From NCBI RefSeq assembly GCF_903772925.1, contig NZ_LR812090.1, forward strand, positions 4,293,902 through 4,357,901: 64,000 bases of DNA. The letters run 5' to 3'. The DNA is from Alteromonas macleodii (lineage in GTDB: Bacteria > Pseudomonadota > Gammaproteobacteria > Enterobacterales > Alteromonadaceae). Each line of letters begins with the position of its first letter. Positions within the stretch are counted from its first letter, which is position 1. A program made the position numbers and the translations under genes. The notes beneath the pieces are model-generated. The model was given only the letters and a program-made list of their open reading frames with translations, made no database searches and was not told the DNA's origin. This document shows positions 38,590 through 48,254 of this stretch, piece by piece.

Positions 38590-40173
38590 CTACTCTCCTA
38601 CCCGCTTGTCTGTACTGAAACGCAAAATAAGCTCGTGAACTTGATTTACCGTAGCGCGTAAATCGTGGCTCGCTGCTAGCGATGCCTCAGAGGAGCGCTG
38701 AGTTTCAGAAGCGCCATCAGCCACTTCCACTAACTGCTGGTTAATATGCTCTGCCACCGTGCTTTGCTCTTCTACAGCAGAAGACATTTCTACCGTAGCA
38801 TCAGCAATACCTTTCACCGCATTATTTATTTCAAATAATGCCCCACGTGTTTCTTCCACGATTATACTGCCGTGCTCTGCTGAAGCTAGCCCTTCTGTAG
38901 ATACCCGCACAGCGCGATCAGAACGCTCAGCCAGTTCACTGATGATATTGTGGATTTTATCGGTTGATTCACGGGTTTTCGAAGCCAATGTACGTACTTC
39001 ATCGGCAACAACTGCAAACCCCCTTCCCTGCTCACCTGCCCTAGCTGCTTCAATGGCAGCATTAAGCGCAAGCAGGTTAGTTTGCTCGGCAATGGTGGAT
39101 ATAATGTTGGCCGCTTCACCTATATCGCTGGTTGACTGAGCGAGCTCAGTTACCGTTGTTGAAATTGACTCTACCGCCTCGCGCAAAGCAACAATTGCCT
39201 GCATGGCTTGTTCAGCTTTTTGGTTACCTGTTTCTACGTTGGCTGCGGCTGTTTTAGCACTTTTCGCATTTCCTTCAACCCGCTCAGCCACTTCTTGAAT
39301 AGCCTGACTCATTTGCGTCACGGCAGATGCTATTTGCTGAGTGGCTTGGTTTTGCTGTACAACGGCGGCGCTAGTACTTTCTGCCTGATGGTGGGTTGTA
39401 TTAGCTATGTTCTCAAGACCTGTTGATGCATCTTTAATTCGGGTTAACGCCGTGCGATTTCTGGCAAGTTCACAGCCTAGCGCGAGTTTAGCTTGGCTTA
39501 TATGAGGTGGATCAGGAAAGTAGGTTTGTGACACAGTTTCATTTGCGTAGCTTTCAGGACTAAGCGCAAGTAGTCCGTGCCAATCTTTTTTGGCTTTAGT
39601 TTGTTGAGCCAACATTAAAATAATAGCGCCGAGTAGCGCTATGCCAGCAGCAACAGCGCCATGTGTAAACGCCAATATCAAAACCATTAGCGCACTGAGT
39701 ACTAATGATGGTGCTAAATGCGAAAGCATTTGTACGAGGCGAACCGCTGGCGATACCGGCGATTTGCCTTCTCTTATTCTTTCATAAACCTTTGTAGCTC
39801 TGTTTATTTCATCATTTAACGCAGGAACTCGAACAGATTCATACCCCACGATTGTTTTACCTTCATAAACGGGAGTTACGAATGCCGAAACCCAGTAGTG
39901 ATCACCATTCTTCCTTCTGTTTTTAACTAATCCCAGCCAGCTTTGTCCAGACTCTAAAGTACGCCACATTTCCTTAAACACGGGCGCTGGCATATCGGGG
40001 TGTCGAATCAAGTTATGGTTTTTGCCTATTAATTCTTCGCGGGTAAAGCCACTTGCTTCCACAAACTCGCTATTACAATGTTGAATAACACCACGTTTGT
40101 CGGTTGATGAAATAAGGCGGTGGTGAGGGGGGAATTTATACTCTTTTTGGGTAACAGGCTGGTTATTTCTCAT
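38590..40173 (-). CDS. Aer-like methyl-accepting chemotaxis protein with PAS domain
   Basis: The 527-aa transducer has an N-terminal PAS domain (about 15-115; [35 protein letters not shown], an Aer-type FAD-binding sequence). Two short membrane segments (about 155-190) form a hairpin anchor. A long cytoplasmic signalling domain has the hairpin tip [38 protein letters not shown]. It probably senses redox or oxygen. It is upstream-neighbour to a histidine kinase and a second, soluble receptor on the same strand. Confidence 0.92.
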   Translation of the reverse strand: MRNNQPVTQKEYKFPPHHRLISSTDKRGVIQHCNSEFVEASGFTREELIGKNHNLIRHPDMPAPVFKEMWRTLESGQSWLGLVKNRRKNGDHYWVSAFVTPVYEGKTIVGYESVRVPALNDEINRATKVYERIREGKSPVSPAVRLVQMLSHLAPSLVLSALMVLILAFTHGAVAAGIALLGAIILMLAQQTKAKKDWHGLLALSPESYANETVSQTYFPDPPHISQAKLALGCELARNRTALTRIKDASTGLENIANTTHHQAESTSAAVVQQNQATQQIASAVTQMSQAIQEVAERVEGNAKSAKTAAANVETGNQKAEQAMQAIVALREAVESISTTVTELAQSTSDIGEAANIISTIAEQTNLLALNAAIEAARAGEQGRGFAVVADEVRTLASKTRESTDKIHNIISELAERSDRAVRVSTEGLASAEHGSIIVEETRGALFEINNAVKGIADATVEMSSAVEEQSTVAEHINQQLVEVADGASETQRSSEASLAASHDLRATVNQVHELILRFSTDKRVGE

Positions 40174-40327
40174 TGAATACTTTCTCCATTTTGCAAAGCG
40201 TTCATCCTTAAAGCAGAGAATCTTTGCTTTCTCATAAGACTAGAACATAAACAGCCGCTGTCTAGCTTAAGCAAAAAATTAGAGAAATTTTATATTTTAT
40301 CAGTGAGTTAGGAAAGCACTTTATACT

Positions 40328-41833
40328 TTAGACCAATGGCAATACAACAGACACTTTTGTGCCTCTGCCTTCAGCGCTGACAATATCAATCCTGCCATTA
40401 TGCTCCTCGACAATGGTCATAGAAATTGACATACCCAGCCCAGTCCCCTCACCTGGCGGTTTGGTAGTAAAAAACGGAGTGAACACTTTACTAAGCGTTT
40501 CTTTTGACATGCCAGTACCTTCATCTTCAACGACAAGATAGACACTGTCTCCCTCCTTCTGTACTTTTAGGGTTATGCTTTTCCCTTCAGGCGTGGCATA
40601 TATCGCATTGGTTAAGAAGTTTACAAGCACTTGCTGAATTTGCCCTGAGTTGCCGTTAAAGAAAGCGTCTTCCTCTGGTACTTCAAAGCGTACTGTATTG
40701 CGATAACGATGCAAATTGTTGGTAAGCTTAATCGCTGTATTCATGGCTTCGATAGCGCTAATTTCGGAATGCTTGCCCGAACCTGGATAAGAGAAACTTC
40801 TTAACGCTTTCACGATTTCGATAATACGCTCAATACCTTCATGAGACTCATCAAACATTTCCGCGATTTCATTTGCACTTTCTTTAAGCGAAAAACGCTT
40901 TTCTAGCGCCATGAAATGCGCTGCAACTTCACCACCAGCTTCTTTACAAAGGCTACCTATTTCTTCAAGCGCACGCTGATAATCGGTAAAGATATCTTTT
41001 GCAACGACAGTGTTACTTCGCACATAACCAATAGGATTATTAATTTCATGGGCGATACCTGCGGCTAACTGGCCTAACATGGCCATTTTGTCAGCACTGA
41101 CTAACCTTTCTTCAAGGAAATCCCGATCCTTTTTCACGTTACTCAGTTCTAGTTGCCTGGTATTTAGTTCACTTTTTTTATTTTGGTATCGAGAGGTAAT
41201 GTTGAGGTAGTGCTTTGTGGTATCTAAAACGTAAAGCGTTTCTTCTTCTAGATTATCGTCTTTGGTCAACAATACTAACCACGTATATTCCCCCTTCGAC
41301 ATTTCATGCATCAAGTGAAGTAAGCGAGACTCTTTTTCTGTTTCAGGCTGTATTACTGCACTAACACACCAGTGGGAATAGCTTTCTCGTAAATCTAGTG
41401 GTGTTTCCTGCTTGATAAATTGCGCTAACGAGGGGGACGTAATCCAGCCCTGCCCCTGAACCAGTACACTGTCATCGTTGCCAATAATGAGTTCGCCATC
41501 TTTTAAGGTAAAGGCTTTGCCGCAAAACGCACCGCTGAACTCTACGGCAGATTCAAGCGCCGAAAATATGTAACTTTCTCCAGATGTTGCTTGAGTAAGT
41601 TGGGATGCTGTTCGATTGAGGTAAAGAAGCTCTCGTTCCCTTTGTTTAGAGTCTTTGAGTGCTTTACGTAATGCCTGATTGGCTAAATAGGCATCCTGTG
41701 AATAAGTTTCTAAGAAAGACTCAGCGTTTTTACGTGCAATCTTTTGACGCTTAAGCTGTCGCTCTAGCGAATTAACACGGGCTTCAAGCGCACGAATGCG
41801 TTCGTTTTCGGTGGAATACGAGGTTTCACTCAC
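40328..41833 (-). CDS. Soluble sensor histidine kinase
   Basis: The 501-aa kinase has no membrane segment. It starts with a strong coiled coil (about 5-75), then a GAF-like globular region (about 80-210). A second coiled coil leads to HisKA with phospho-His262 in AAGIAHEINNPIGYV, the NtrB-like subtype. The HATPase domain has VLVNFLTNAIYA, EDEGTGM and FFTTKPPGEGTGLGMSIS. GTG start with AAGGAGG nine bases upstream. No receiver gene adjoins; the neighbours are two chemoreceptors, so chemosensory crosstalk is possible. Confidence 0.88.
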   Translation of the reverse strand: MSETSYSTENERIRALEARVNSLERQLKRQKIARKNAESFLETYSQDAYLANQALRKALKDSKQRERELLYLNRTASQLTQATSGESYIFSALESAVEFSGAFCGKAFTLKDGELIIGNDDSVLVQGQGWITSPSLAQFIKQETPLDLRESYSHWCVSAVIQPETEKESRLLHLMHEMSKGEYTWLVLLTKDDNLEEETLYVLDTTKHYLNITSRYQNKKSELNTRQLELSNVKKDRDFLEERLVSADKMAMLGQLAAGIAHEINNPIGYVRSNTVVAKDIFTDYQRALEEIGSLCKEAGGEVAAHFMALEKRFSLKESANEIAEMFDESHEGIERIIEIVKALRSFSYPGSGKHSEISAIEAMNTAIKLTNNLHRYRNTVRFEVPEEDAFFNGNSGQIQQVLVNFLTNAIYATPEGKSITLKVQKEGDSVYLVVEDEGTGMSKETLSKVFTPFFTTKPPGEGTGLGMSISMTIVEEHNGRIDIVSAEGRGTKVSVVLPLV

Positions 41834-41909
41834 CTAAAAGCCCTCCTTTGTACGTGCTCATCAACATTAGGAGCACGCTTTTTTACGTGTGCTTTAGCAT
41901 TTGATAGTT

Positions 41910-42992
41910 TTATCCGGCTAAACGGTCAAGAAGCATCATCACACGCTCGCTCGCCTGTTCCATTTCTATCAGTTTTGCATCTGCTTCTGCAATATTACCA
42001 GCTTGTTTTGCTCTTACTGCTGCCACACCACTACTATGCACTTTTGCATGCGGCGCTTCAATCTCTCTAAAGGCTGTAGTTTGACCAATTGGGCTATTCG
42101 CGTTTTCATTGAACCATTGTCCTAAACGACAGCTCACATGATCACTGAAGTCAGCAACAGTCTTATTGCTGAAACCACAAAGCACTTCATAAACGCCAGA
42201 CTTCCACACAACGTGATCTAACTTTACAGTTTGAATGAACGTAGCCATTGCACCTTCACTGATTGTCGTTTTCATGCTGTCGCAATGTTGCACCATAGTC
42301 TCGTAACTACTATTAAGCTGGTTAATGCCTGTCTCTAACTCTTCATTGTTACCACGCAGTTCATTAACACCTGACACCGCTTTCGATGTTGATTGGATAA
42401 TGCCGTTTACAAGCTCTGATACTTCTGTGGCAGACTTATTTGTCTCAGTAGCCAGTGCTCTTACCTCGTCAGCTACAACACTAAAGCCTCGTCCAGCATC
42501 ACCTGCACGGGCCGCTTCAATTGCTGCATTTAAGGCAAGTAAATTAGTTTGATCAGAAATGCTGGTGATTGTGGTTACAAACTTATTGATATTGTCAGCT
42601 GTAGTAGACAGACCAGAAATACGCTCGCTCATACTTCCCATCTGAACATTCAGGCCGCTCATGTCAGATACAATCTTGCTCAGTGTAGAGGCCGATTCGC
42701 TAAATAAATCATTTATATCAACAATAGACTGACTTTCGGCATTAATGCGTTCGTAGGAACGTAAAACCGTTTCGCGAACGCCCTCAACCTGTGACAGTGA
42801 ATCTACTAAACATTTAACTACAGTGGCATTGGCAGATGGCGCTTCTTCGTTGTGCGCAGTCTCTAAAGCCGTAGTCAGCTCAGCATTTTCGGCCTCAAGC
42901 AAAGACACTCTGTCTAACGTTTCTTGAAGTCGCTTTTCTAATAGCTGAACTTGCGCTTCTTTTTCTTCGAATTTACTGCGTGATACAAACAT
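41910..42992 (-). CDS. Cytoplasmic methyl-accepting protein with C-terminal CZB zinc-binding domain
   Basis: The 360-aa receptor lacks a membrane segment. An N-terminal coiled coil is followed by the receptor signalling hairpin [36 protein letters not shown] (about 145-180). The C-terminal chemoreceptor zinc-binding domain (about 250-355) has [16 protein letters not shown], a Cys in [10 protein letters not shown] and [11 protein letters not shown] domains sense zinc or hypochlorous acid in other bacteria. It is the first of three signalling genes on this strand. A CAGACTAA...TTAGTCTG inverted repeat lies upstream at 43030-43068. Confidence 0.9.
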   Translation of the reverse strand: MFVSRSKFEEKEAQVQLLEKRLQETLDRVSLLEAENAELTTALETAHNEEAPSANATVVKCLVDSLSQVEGVRETVLRSYERINAESQSIVDINDLFSESASTLSKIVSDMSGLNVQMGSMSERISGLSTTADNINKFVTTITSISDQTNLLALNAAIEAARAGDAGRGFSVVADEVRALATETNKSATEVSELVNGIIQSTSKAVSGVNELRGNNEELETGINQLNSSYETMVQHCDSMKTTISEGAMATFIQTVKLDHVVWKSGVYEVLCGFSNKTVADFSDHVSCRLGQWFNENANSPIGQTTAFREIEAPHAKVHSSGVAAVRAKQAGNIAEADAKLIEMEQASERVMMLLDRLAG

Positions 42993-43142
42993 GTGGAGAT
43001 ACCGATTATTTTTATAGAATTATTTTGTTCAGACTAACAGAGGTTATATCGTCTTAGCCATTAGTCTGAAGTAGCGTTATTGTTTGATTATCGGCAGAAA
43101 ATTATAAAACTGAGGGGATAAATTAAACTATTATCTCTGTTT

Positions 43143-43571
43143 TTAGTTTGCAGGCAGTAAATGTGGTGGTAGAGGTGCACGACGAGCGCTTTTTTTAGGC
43201 CCATACCAGGTTGATAGGTAATCTAATATCATTGGTTCTGCCTCACCCAGTGGCCACAGTTTCTGCGTTTCTTGCATCCAGCGAATAGTCTCAAGCCACC
43301 TTTCACGGCTCATGGCATTCTGAGTAATAAGAGAAGTCGAGTGACAGGCGCTGCAATGGGCTAACACTAAGTTGAAGCCTTCTGCTTTTATAAGACCTGA
43401 CTGAGGATCGACGTCATGCTGCACATGCTCTTTTGATAAACTTATCATGCTCATCGTTTTATTGGTCTCGGTATCGGCTGCTGCTACGGATATGTGAAGC
43501 CCCCCTACTAAGGCGATAAGTCGAACGGCTATGCAAACCATACCCAGTGCCCCATTCCCCTTAATATACAT
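43143..43571 (-). CDS. Monoheme cytochrome c, probable sulfite dehydrogenase electron acceptor subunit
   Basis: From ATG 43571 (GGAG upstream) the protein is 142 aa with a signal peptide ending near SVAAA. One heme site, CSACH, is followed by the stretch RERWLETIRWMQETQKLWPLGEAEPMILDYLSTWYGP typical of small cytochromes beside sulfite dehydrogenases. A longer frame to 43652 would overlap the molybdenum enzyme gene and put extra residues before the signal peptide. It is the last gene of the dioxygenase operon, 20 bases after the catalytic subunit gene. Equivalent to SorB by position. Confidence 0.85.
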   Translation of the reverse strand: MYIKGNGALGMVCIAVRLIALVGGLHISVAAADTETNKTMSMISLSKEHVQHDVDPQSGLIKAEGFNLVLAHCSACHSTSLITQNAMSRERWLETIRWMQETQKLWPLGEAEPMILDYLSTWYGPKKSARRAPLPPHLLPAN

Positions 43572-43591
43572 AAAATCTTGCACTCCTCTAC

Positions 43592-44890
43592 CTACACCAC
43601 ACGCACAGCGATACGATGACAGGCATTGTTTAAATACCCTTTTGGATTCCATCCAGGTAGCACCATAGGCTGTGACTTTCCATGCTCATCTTGTGCTTTA
43701 GCCCATACTTCGTAATAGCCCTGCTGGGGGAAGTTTATCTGTGTGCTGAACTGCTGCCATGCGTGTCTGTTTGCCGGTGCGTTCAGCTGAGCAAGATGCC
43801 AAGTTTGGCCAAAATCAATAGAGGTAAACACCTTGGCAATTTTGCCCTCACCACTCCATGCATGTCCCCGAACGGTTAGCTTTTCTTTGAGAGAGTGATC
43901 GCTGCCAGACTTTGGAAAGGTAATAAGCGACTTAACTGGCATAGCTTCTATAATACACATGTCTTCGTCGGCAACTTTCGCGCCAGGCGCAACAGGTTTA
44001 CATGGGACCCGATAGGCTTTACCCAGCATTTTTGCACCGTCGTGCACGCGGTCTCGAATTACTATTTTCTTAAGCCACTTACCTGACGTTGATGCAGGCC
44101 AGCCACCAAATACCAGCCGCAGCGGGAAGCCGTTCATCAAGGGAAGCGGTTCATCATTCATTGCCCACGCGATTAACGACTCGTCCTCCATCGCTTTTTC
44201 GATGGGCACGCCACGAGAAATAGCCGCTTTGCCCGGTGTTCGGCTTAAATGCTGATCATCACCGTAATAGCCAATGTAAACCGCGTTTTCCTTTACGCCC
44301 ACTGCTTTTAGCACGTCTTTTAGCCTCACTCCTGTCCAGCGTGGGCAGCCTACTGCTCCTGTCGTCCACTGGTTACCGGTAGCGGCCGGTGAGAACTCGG
44401 CCCGCCCATTTCCGCCACACTCAAGTGTTAGCTGATAGGTGTAATGCTTAAATTGAGCTTTTAGTTCTTCAAGGGTAAAGGTTTTTGACTGTGCTGCAGA
44501 CTCTCCTTCAATAGTAAGCGTCCAGCTGCTTGTATCAGGCGCTTGCGGGGGAATACCGTTATTTCTTACAAAAAAACGCGAAGCAGGTGTGATTGCGTCA
44601 TCTAATAGGTGTGCTGGTGTTTCTGCGTTTAATGGTCTGTCATTAAGTATGGTTAAACCGTCTTTACCTTTAATAGAAAAAGGCGTGTCGGCCTGCGCAA
44701 ATGCTGCAGGAATGAGGCCCGCCGGCATAAATTGCCCGTACACCACTTCGGCACCGAGTAACAAAGACAGTGACTTTAACCCTTTGATAAAGCCTCGGCG
44801 AGTCAGTGTATTGCTGGTTCTTTGAAAAACCTGTTCGTCGGCTTTTACAGGGTCTTTGGCATAAAGTTCGTGTAGACCATGTTTTTTCAC
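43592..44890 (-). CDS. Molybdenum sulfite dehydrogenase catalytic subunit (SorA/SoxC-type), Tat-exported
   Basis: Oxidises sulfite to sulfate in the periplasm using molybdopterin. From GTG 44890 (AAGGTGG upstream) it is 432 aa with a twin-arginine signal (TRRGFIKGL, about 30-38). The oxidoreductase molybdopterin domain carries the molybdenum ligand Cys158 in TLECGGNGRAEF and QWTTGAVGCPRWTGVRLKDVL, and a C-terminal Mo-co dimerisation domain follows (FTSIDFGQTW, QGYYEVWAKAQDEHGKSQP). It sits between a sulfate-exporter-family protein and a cytochrome c, which supports sulfite oxidation. A SoxC-like sulfane dehydrogenase role is less likely without other sox genes. Confidence 0.88.
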   Translation of the reverse strand: MKKHGLHELYAKDPVKADEQVFQRTSNTLTRRGFIKGLKSLSLLLGAEVVYGQFMPAGLIPAAFAQADTPFSIKGKDGLTILNDRPLNAETPAHLLDDAITPASRFFVRNNGIPPQAPDTSSWTLTIEGESAAQSKTFTLEELKAQFKHYTYQLTLECGGNGRAEFSPAATGNQWTTGAVGCPRWTGVRLKDVLKAVGVKENAVYIGYYGDDQHLSRTPGKAAISRGVPIEKAMEDESLIAWAMNDEPLPLMNGFPLRLVFGGWPASTSGKWLKKIVIRDRVHDGAKMLGKAYRVPCKPVAPGAKVADEDMCIIEAMPVKSLITFPKSGSDHSLKEKLTVRGHAWSGEGKIAKVFTSIDFGQTWHLAQLNAPANRHAWQQFSTQINFPQQGYYEVWAKAQDEHGKSQPMVLPGWNPKGYLNNACHRIAVRVV

Positions 44891-44958
44891 TGAGACCACC
44901 TTATCAGTACAAACGATTTTGTATTTAAAATATGCTGCTGCAAAATGATAAACGGCTT

Positions 44959-45963
44959 TTACATAGCGTAAAGAAAACCGAGAATAAGCAATGCAATCCA
45001 CAGGGTTTCAACAACTATCATGACAATAGGCAACACGCCCACTTCGGCAAGCTTGCCCAGGTTTGACTTCATGCCGATTGCAGTAATGGAAACAACTAAA
45101 AAGAAACGAGAAACCTGCGTACCTGCTTCGATCACAAATTCAGGTAACGATACAAAGCTATTGAGCAACATGAGAGCAATAAAACCGATAAGAAACAGAG
45201 GCATTTTAGGTACTTCACCGCCTTCTGCTTGGGTACTGGCTTTATAGAATCTTTTAATGACAAGCATCATGATCAGTACTACCGGCATCAGCATGGCTAC
45301 GCGCACCAATTTGGTAAGGGTCGCCATATCACCCGCACTTTCTGACACCGAGTAACCAGCCCCTACCACCTGCGCCACGTCGTGAATTGTGCCGCCTAGA
45401 AAGATACCAGCTTCAGTGTCTGTCATACCTAATTGCCCAGCGACTATGGGATAAAGCACCATCGCAATAGTGGACATGGCCGTTACGCCTATAACGGTAA
45501 GCAGGGTATCTCGCTCGTGGTTTTCACCTTTTGGCAGTATGGTAGAGATGGCTAACGCAGCAGAAGCACCGCAAATAGCGACGGAGCCGCCAGTAAGTGC
45601 ACCAAAGCGTTTTTGAAGTCCCAGCGCTTTTGCCAAGCCTACGCCCAAAACAATGGTCGTAAAAATGGCGCCAGCAAGCATGAGCGCTGTTTGCCAACCT
45701 AGCACTGCCAAGTCACCTAGCGCTATTCTTAAGCCCAGTAAAACCACACCCGCGCGAAGCAAGGTACTTGCGGTAAAATCGATACCGCACGCGCATGGCG
45801 TATCGTTTTGGTATAAAAACGAAACTGCCATGCCTAACAGTAACGCAAACAACATAGCAGGGGCATTGTAGTGCTCACTTAAAAACAAGGCCGCCATGCC
45901 CGTGATGGTAGCAATACCCAGCCCAGGCCAAATGTTTTTACATTTTACTGCTATGTCATTCAT
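44959..45963 (-). CDS. YeiH/PSE-family (UPF0324) membrane protein, putative sulfate exporter
   Basis: The product has about 334 aa and ten or so membrane segments. Family motifs are STLLRAGVVLLGLRIALGDLAVLG, GGSVAICGASAALAISTILP, and GIFLGGTIHDVAQVVGAGYSVSESAGD. Members are annotated putative sulfate exporters because they accompany organosulfur catabolism; direct transport data are scarce. Start ATG 45963 lies 4 bases after the dioxygenase stop, better than the upstream ATG inside that gene. Role here: remove sulfate or sulfite produced from a sulfonate. Confidence 0.87.
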   Translation of the reverse strand: MNDIAVKCKNIWPGLGIATITGMAALFLSEHYNAPAMLFALLLGMAVSFLYQNDTPCACGIDFTASTLLRAGVVLLGLRIALGDLAVLGWQTALMLAGAIFTTIVLGVGLAKALGLQKRFGALTGGSVAICGASAALAISTILPKGENHERDTLLTVIGVTAMSTIAMVLYPIVAGQLGMTDTEAGIFLGGTIHDVAQVVGAGYSVSESAGDMATLTKLVRVAMLMPVVLIMMLVIKRFYKASTQAEGGEVPKMPLFLIGFIALMLLNSFVSLPEFVIEAGTQVSRFFLVVSITAIGMKSNLGKLAEVGVLPIVMIVVETLWIALLILGFLYAM

Positions 45964-45967
45964 TGCA

Positions 45968-46975
45968 TTAACGCTCTGAAGCAACCAATGCCACAAGCAC
46001 TACACGCTTGCGATCGCCAGAGTAAGGGCGACGACCATGCATCGCACGATAGTTATCGACAATTGCCACGTCCCCGTCTTGCCACTCTAAATCAAACGTG
46101 AAGTCTTCAGAAAGCTCAGCAATACGCTCTAGCCCTTCTTTCGGGATAGCGCTGCCGTCACCAAACGTAATGGCTGAAGATGGGTTCTCGCGAACGCCTT
46201 TCCAGCCCATGTAAGCTGCAATAAGCTGGTTGTAGAACACTTCAGAACCGTCATCCAATTCGATTACCGCAGGAAGTACAGGTGTAATCGCTTTTAAGCT
46301 ACCATCCTCTAACCATTCCCAGCTGTAACCTAATTCTTTAAGCTTAGCTTCACCCTCTTCTACGGTTTCAACACTCAATGTGCTTTTCCAGCTACGCCCT
46401 TGACCTGAATTGATGTCATTTGCTGCAGGCATGGTAGTGGTGTACTTCAGACCTTTTTCTTTAAAGTCCCTTGCCAGTTCGGGGCTTTCCGCTTTCAATG
46501 CTTCAAACAGTTTGTCTGAACGACACAACGGCGTAGCACCGCCCTCATCTGCTGCAGTTTTACAAAAGAAGAAAAGCTTACTTGGAGAAATAGGTGTTTG
46601 AGCCATTTCGTGATGAAGAAAAATCTCTACATCTTTAGGTGCTTCGTTAGCGGTAAATACACGTTCGGTGTAGTTAATACGCACCGCGTTAGACAGCGAC
46701 TCTTGATAAGTAAAGTTAGGATAGCCGAAGCCTGCTGAAAAAACGTCAAACGTCTCTGCTGAATCAAGAGGGAACCCTCTAAACAGCAGCGCACCTGATT
46801 TAGCAAGCTTTGCTTCAAGTTCTGCCTGATTCGCTTTAACAAACGCAACCGTTTCTTCTACAGTGGAACAGCTTTCATTGTTCACGACTATTTCAGGGAA
46901 CACGCCGCCGTTGTAGTTGTGCTGAGTAGGTACGCTTGCATACGCTACCGCAGAGCTGTCATTGACGTTTTTCAT
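45968..46975 (-). CDS. TauD/TfdA-family Fe(II)/2-oxoglutarate dioxygenase
   Basis: The 335-aa enzyme has a jelly-roll dioxygenase core with metal ligands H121-x-E123 (FLHHEMAQTP) and distal His313 (AMHGRRPY), plus Arg324 in GDRKRVVLV for 2-oxoglutarate. It uses HxE instead of the HxD of TauD, as in the SyrP-like branch of the family. Position between an aldo/keto reductase and sulfur-oxidation/export genes suggests oxygenolytic desulfonation, giving aldehyde plus sulfite. The specific substrate is not readable. GGAG lies six bases before the start. The fold call is secure; the sulfonate role is inferred. Confidence 0.88.
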   Translation of the reverse strand: MKNVNDSSAVAYASVPTQHNYNGGVFPEIVVNNESCSTVEETVAFVKANQAELEAKLAKSGALLFRGFPLDSAETFDVFSAGFGYPNFTYQESLSNAVRINYTERVFTANEAPKDVEIFLHHEMAQTPISPSKLFFFCKTAADEGGATPLCRSDKLFEALKAESPELARDFKEKGLKYTTTMPAANDINSGQGRSWKSTLSVETVEEGEAKLKELGYSWEWLEDGSLKAITPVLPAVIELDDGSEVFYNQLIAAYMGWKGVRENPSSAITFGDGSAIPKEGLERIAELSEDFTFDLEWQDGDVAIVDNYRAMHGRRPYSGDRKRVVLVALVASER

Positions 46976-46984
46976 AGTTTACTC

Positions 46985-47938
46985 CTAGTCGTAAATGGGG
47001 TGAAAACGATTAAAGGCAGCTTCACAGAAGTGACCCGGATCGTTAAATCGACGATTCATGTTTAATGCAGAAATAGCCTGCATTTCACTTTCACTTAATG
47101 AGAAATCGAAAAGCGCCAGGTTCTCTTTCATGCGTTCTACTTTTGACGTCTTCGGAATAATCGCATTGCCGCGCTGAATGCCCCAACGCAACACAATTTG
47201 CGCTGGCGTTTTACCGTGGGCTTTTGCAGCGGCTTTTACTACGTCCTGCTGAAGTACTGATTCAGTTTGGTCAGCCATTTCAAGCTCTAGGTATGAAAGC
47301 GCACCTAAAGGTGAGAACGCGGTAACATTTAAACCGTAGTCTTTTGCTAAACGAATTAAACGTTCTTGGGTAAGGTAAGGATGAGATTCAATCTGTAGCA
47401 TAGCTGGCTTAATGCGCGCGTAGCTCATTAAGTCATTCAGCAAGCCCGTGTTGTAATTACACACACCAATTTGTTTTGCTTTACCGCTATCTGCGAGCGC
47501 TTCCATGGCCTCCCACGTTTTGTGAAGCGGCACAGGAGCAAGCTCCATCTTAGGTTCAGCTGCGTCAGGGTCGTAAAACCACTCTGGCGGATACCGTGTT
47601 TCAATTGGCACGAACTTTTGCGCAATAGGGAAGTGGATAAGATACAAGTCTAGATAGTCTAGCTGTAAATCAGATAGCGTTTTTTCAAGCGCCAGCTCTA
47701 CATGCTCTGGGGCATGAAACGTATTCCAAAGCTTCGAGGTTACCCACAACTCTTCTCTGGTACACAGGCCTTCATCAATAGCGCGCTTAATGCCTTCGCC
47801 CACTTCTTTTTCGTTGCCATAGTCTGCTGCGCAGTCTAAATGGCGATATCCAGCTTTGATTGCTTGGTATGTTGTTTCAGCACAAATGGCAGTATCTACT
47901 TTCCAAAAGCCAAAACCTACCTCAGGTATCTTATTCAT
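46985..47938 (-). CDS. Aldo/keto reductase
   Basis: NAD(P)H-dependent aldehyde or sugar reductase of about 317 aa. The TIM-barrel AKR catalytic tetrad is Asp35, Tyr40, Lys69 and His102 (HLDCAADYGNE, VTSKLWN, LYLIHFP), and the cofactor motif IPKTSKVERMKENL is near the end. A GTG at 47950 is in frame, but ATG 47938 has better spacing from AAGG. It is the first gene of the dioxygenase operon, 9 bases before the dioxygenase gene. In the inferred pathway it reduces the aldehyde released by C-S cleavage. Confidence 0.88.
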   Translation of the reverse strand: MNKIPEVGFGFWKVDTAICAETTYQAIKAGYRHLDCAADYGNEKEVGEGIKRAIDEGLCTREELWVTSKLWNTFHAPEHVELALEKTLSDLQLDYLDLYLIHFPIAQKFVPIETRYPPEWFYDPDAAEPKMELAPVPLHKTWEAMEALADSGKAKQIGVCNYNTGLLNDLMSYARIKPAMLQIESHPYLTQERLIRLAKDYGLNVTAFSPLGALSYLELEMADQTESVLQQDVVKAAAKAHGKTPAQIVLRWGIQRGNAIIPKTSKVERMKENLALFDFSLSESEMQAISALNMNRRFNDPGHFCEAAFNRFHPIYD

Positions 47939-48024
47939 TGCTTCATTCACCTTAGAATTTGTTGCATTAAGTTAATTAGTTTTACTTTAACAGTATGCTC
48001 TTGTATAACTTCAGCTTCAAACTT

Positions 48025-48071
48025 TAGTCTTGTATAAGACATAAGTTATTACACAGGCACTCTTATGTCAA
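48025..48071 (-). promoter_or_regulatory. Promoter and GntR-type operator of the dioxygenase operon
   Basis: Minus strand: TTGACA (48066-48071), 17 bases, TAACTT (48043-48048), then ATGTCTTATACAAGACTA (48025-48042) directly abutting. The same order and spacing occurs upstream of the GH31 gene. A second degenerate site, CTCTTGTATAACT, is at 47998-48010. The operator overlaps the expected transcription start, so repression is likely. Confidence 0.72.
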
Positions 48072-48140
48072 CAAAGTGTTAACAAACTAAATTAAAAGAT
48101 CGAGTTTGGCTTTTAGTGATGAGATTGGACAACGCTTATA

Positions 48141-48193
48141 CCCCGGTTTCGGGGGCGGGTATGTAAAGCGGACGTTTATTAATGCCCGCTTTT
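48141..48193 (+). other. Structured intergenic segment (two hairpins and T run)
   Basis: In the 316-base gap between the aldo/keto reductase and GntR genes, CCCCG-GTTT-CGGGG is followed by AAAGCGG...CCGCTTTTTT ending in a T run on the plus strand. It resembles a terminator for a plus-strand transcript, but no plus-strand gene precedes it. It could end a short RNA or protect the convergent GntR transcript. Nothing else is visible in the gap apart from the operon promoter. Confidence 0.35.
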
Positions 48194-48254
48194 TTGGAAA
48201 GGGCAGTAATGTGAGCGGTAGAAAAGGCTTAGAGTAGACTAGAGGTGAAGCAAG

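Noticed and set aside
43030..43068. CAGACTAA...TTAGTCTG inverted repeat upstream of the CZB receptor gene
   Set aside because: The arms are far apart and occur once only, so neither an operator nor a terminator can be supported.
43592..44890. SoxC of a thiosulfate-oxidising Sox system
   Set aside because: No soxXYZAB or other sox genes are nearby, while sulfonate-type genes are. A SorA-like sulfite dehydrogenase fits better.
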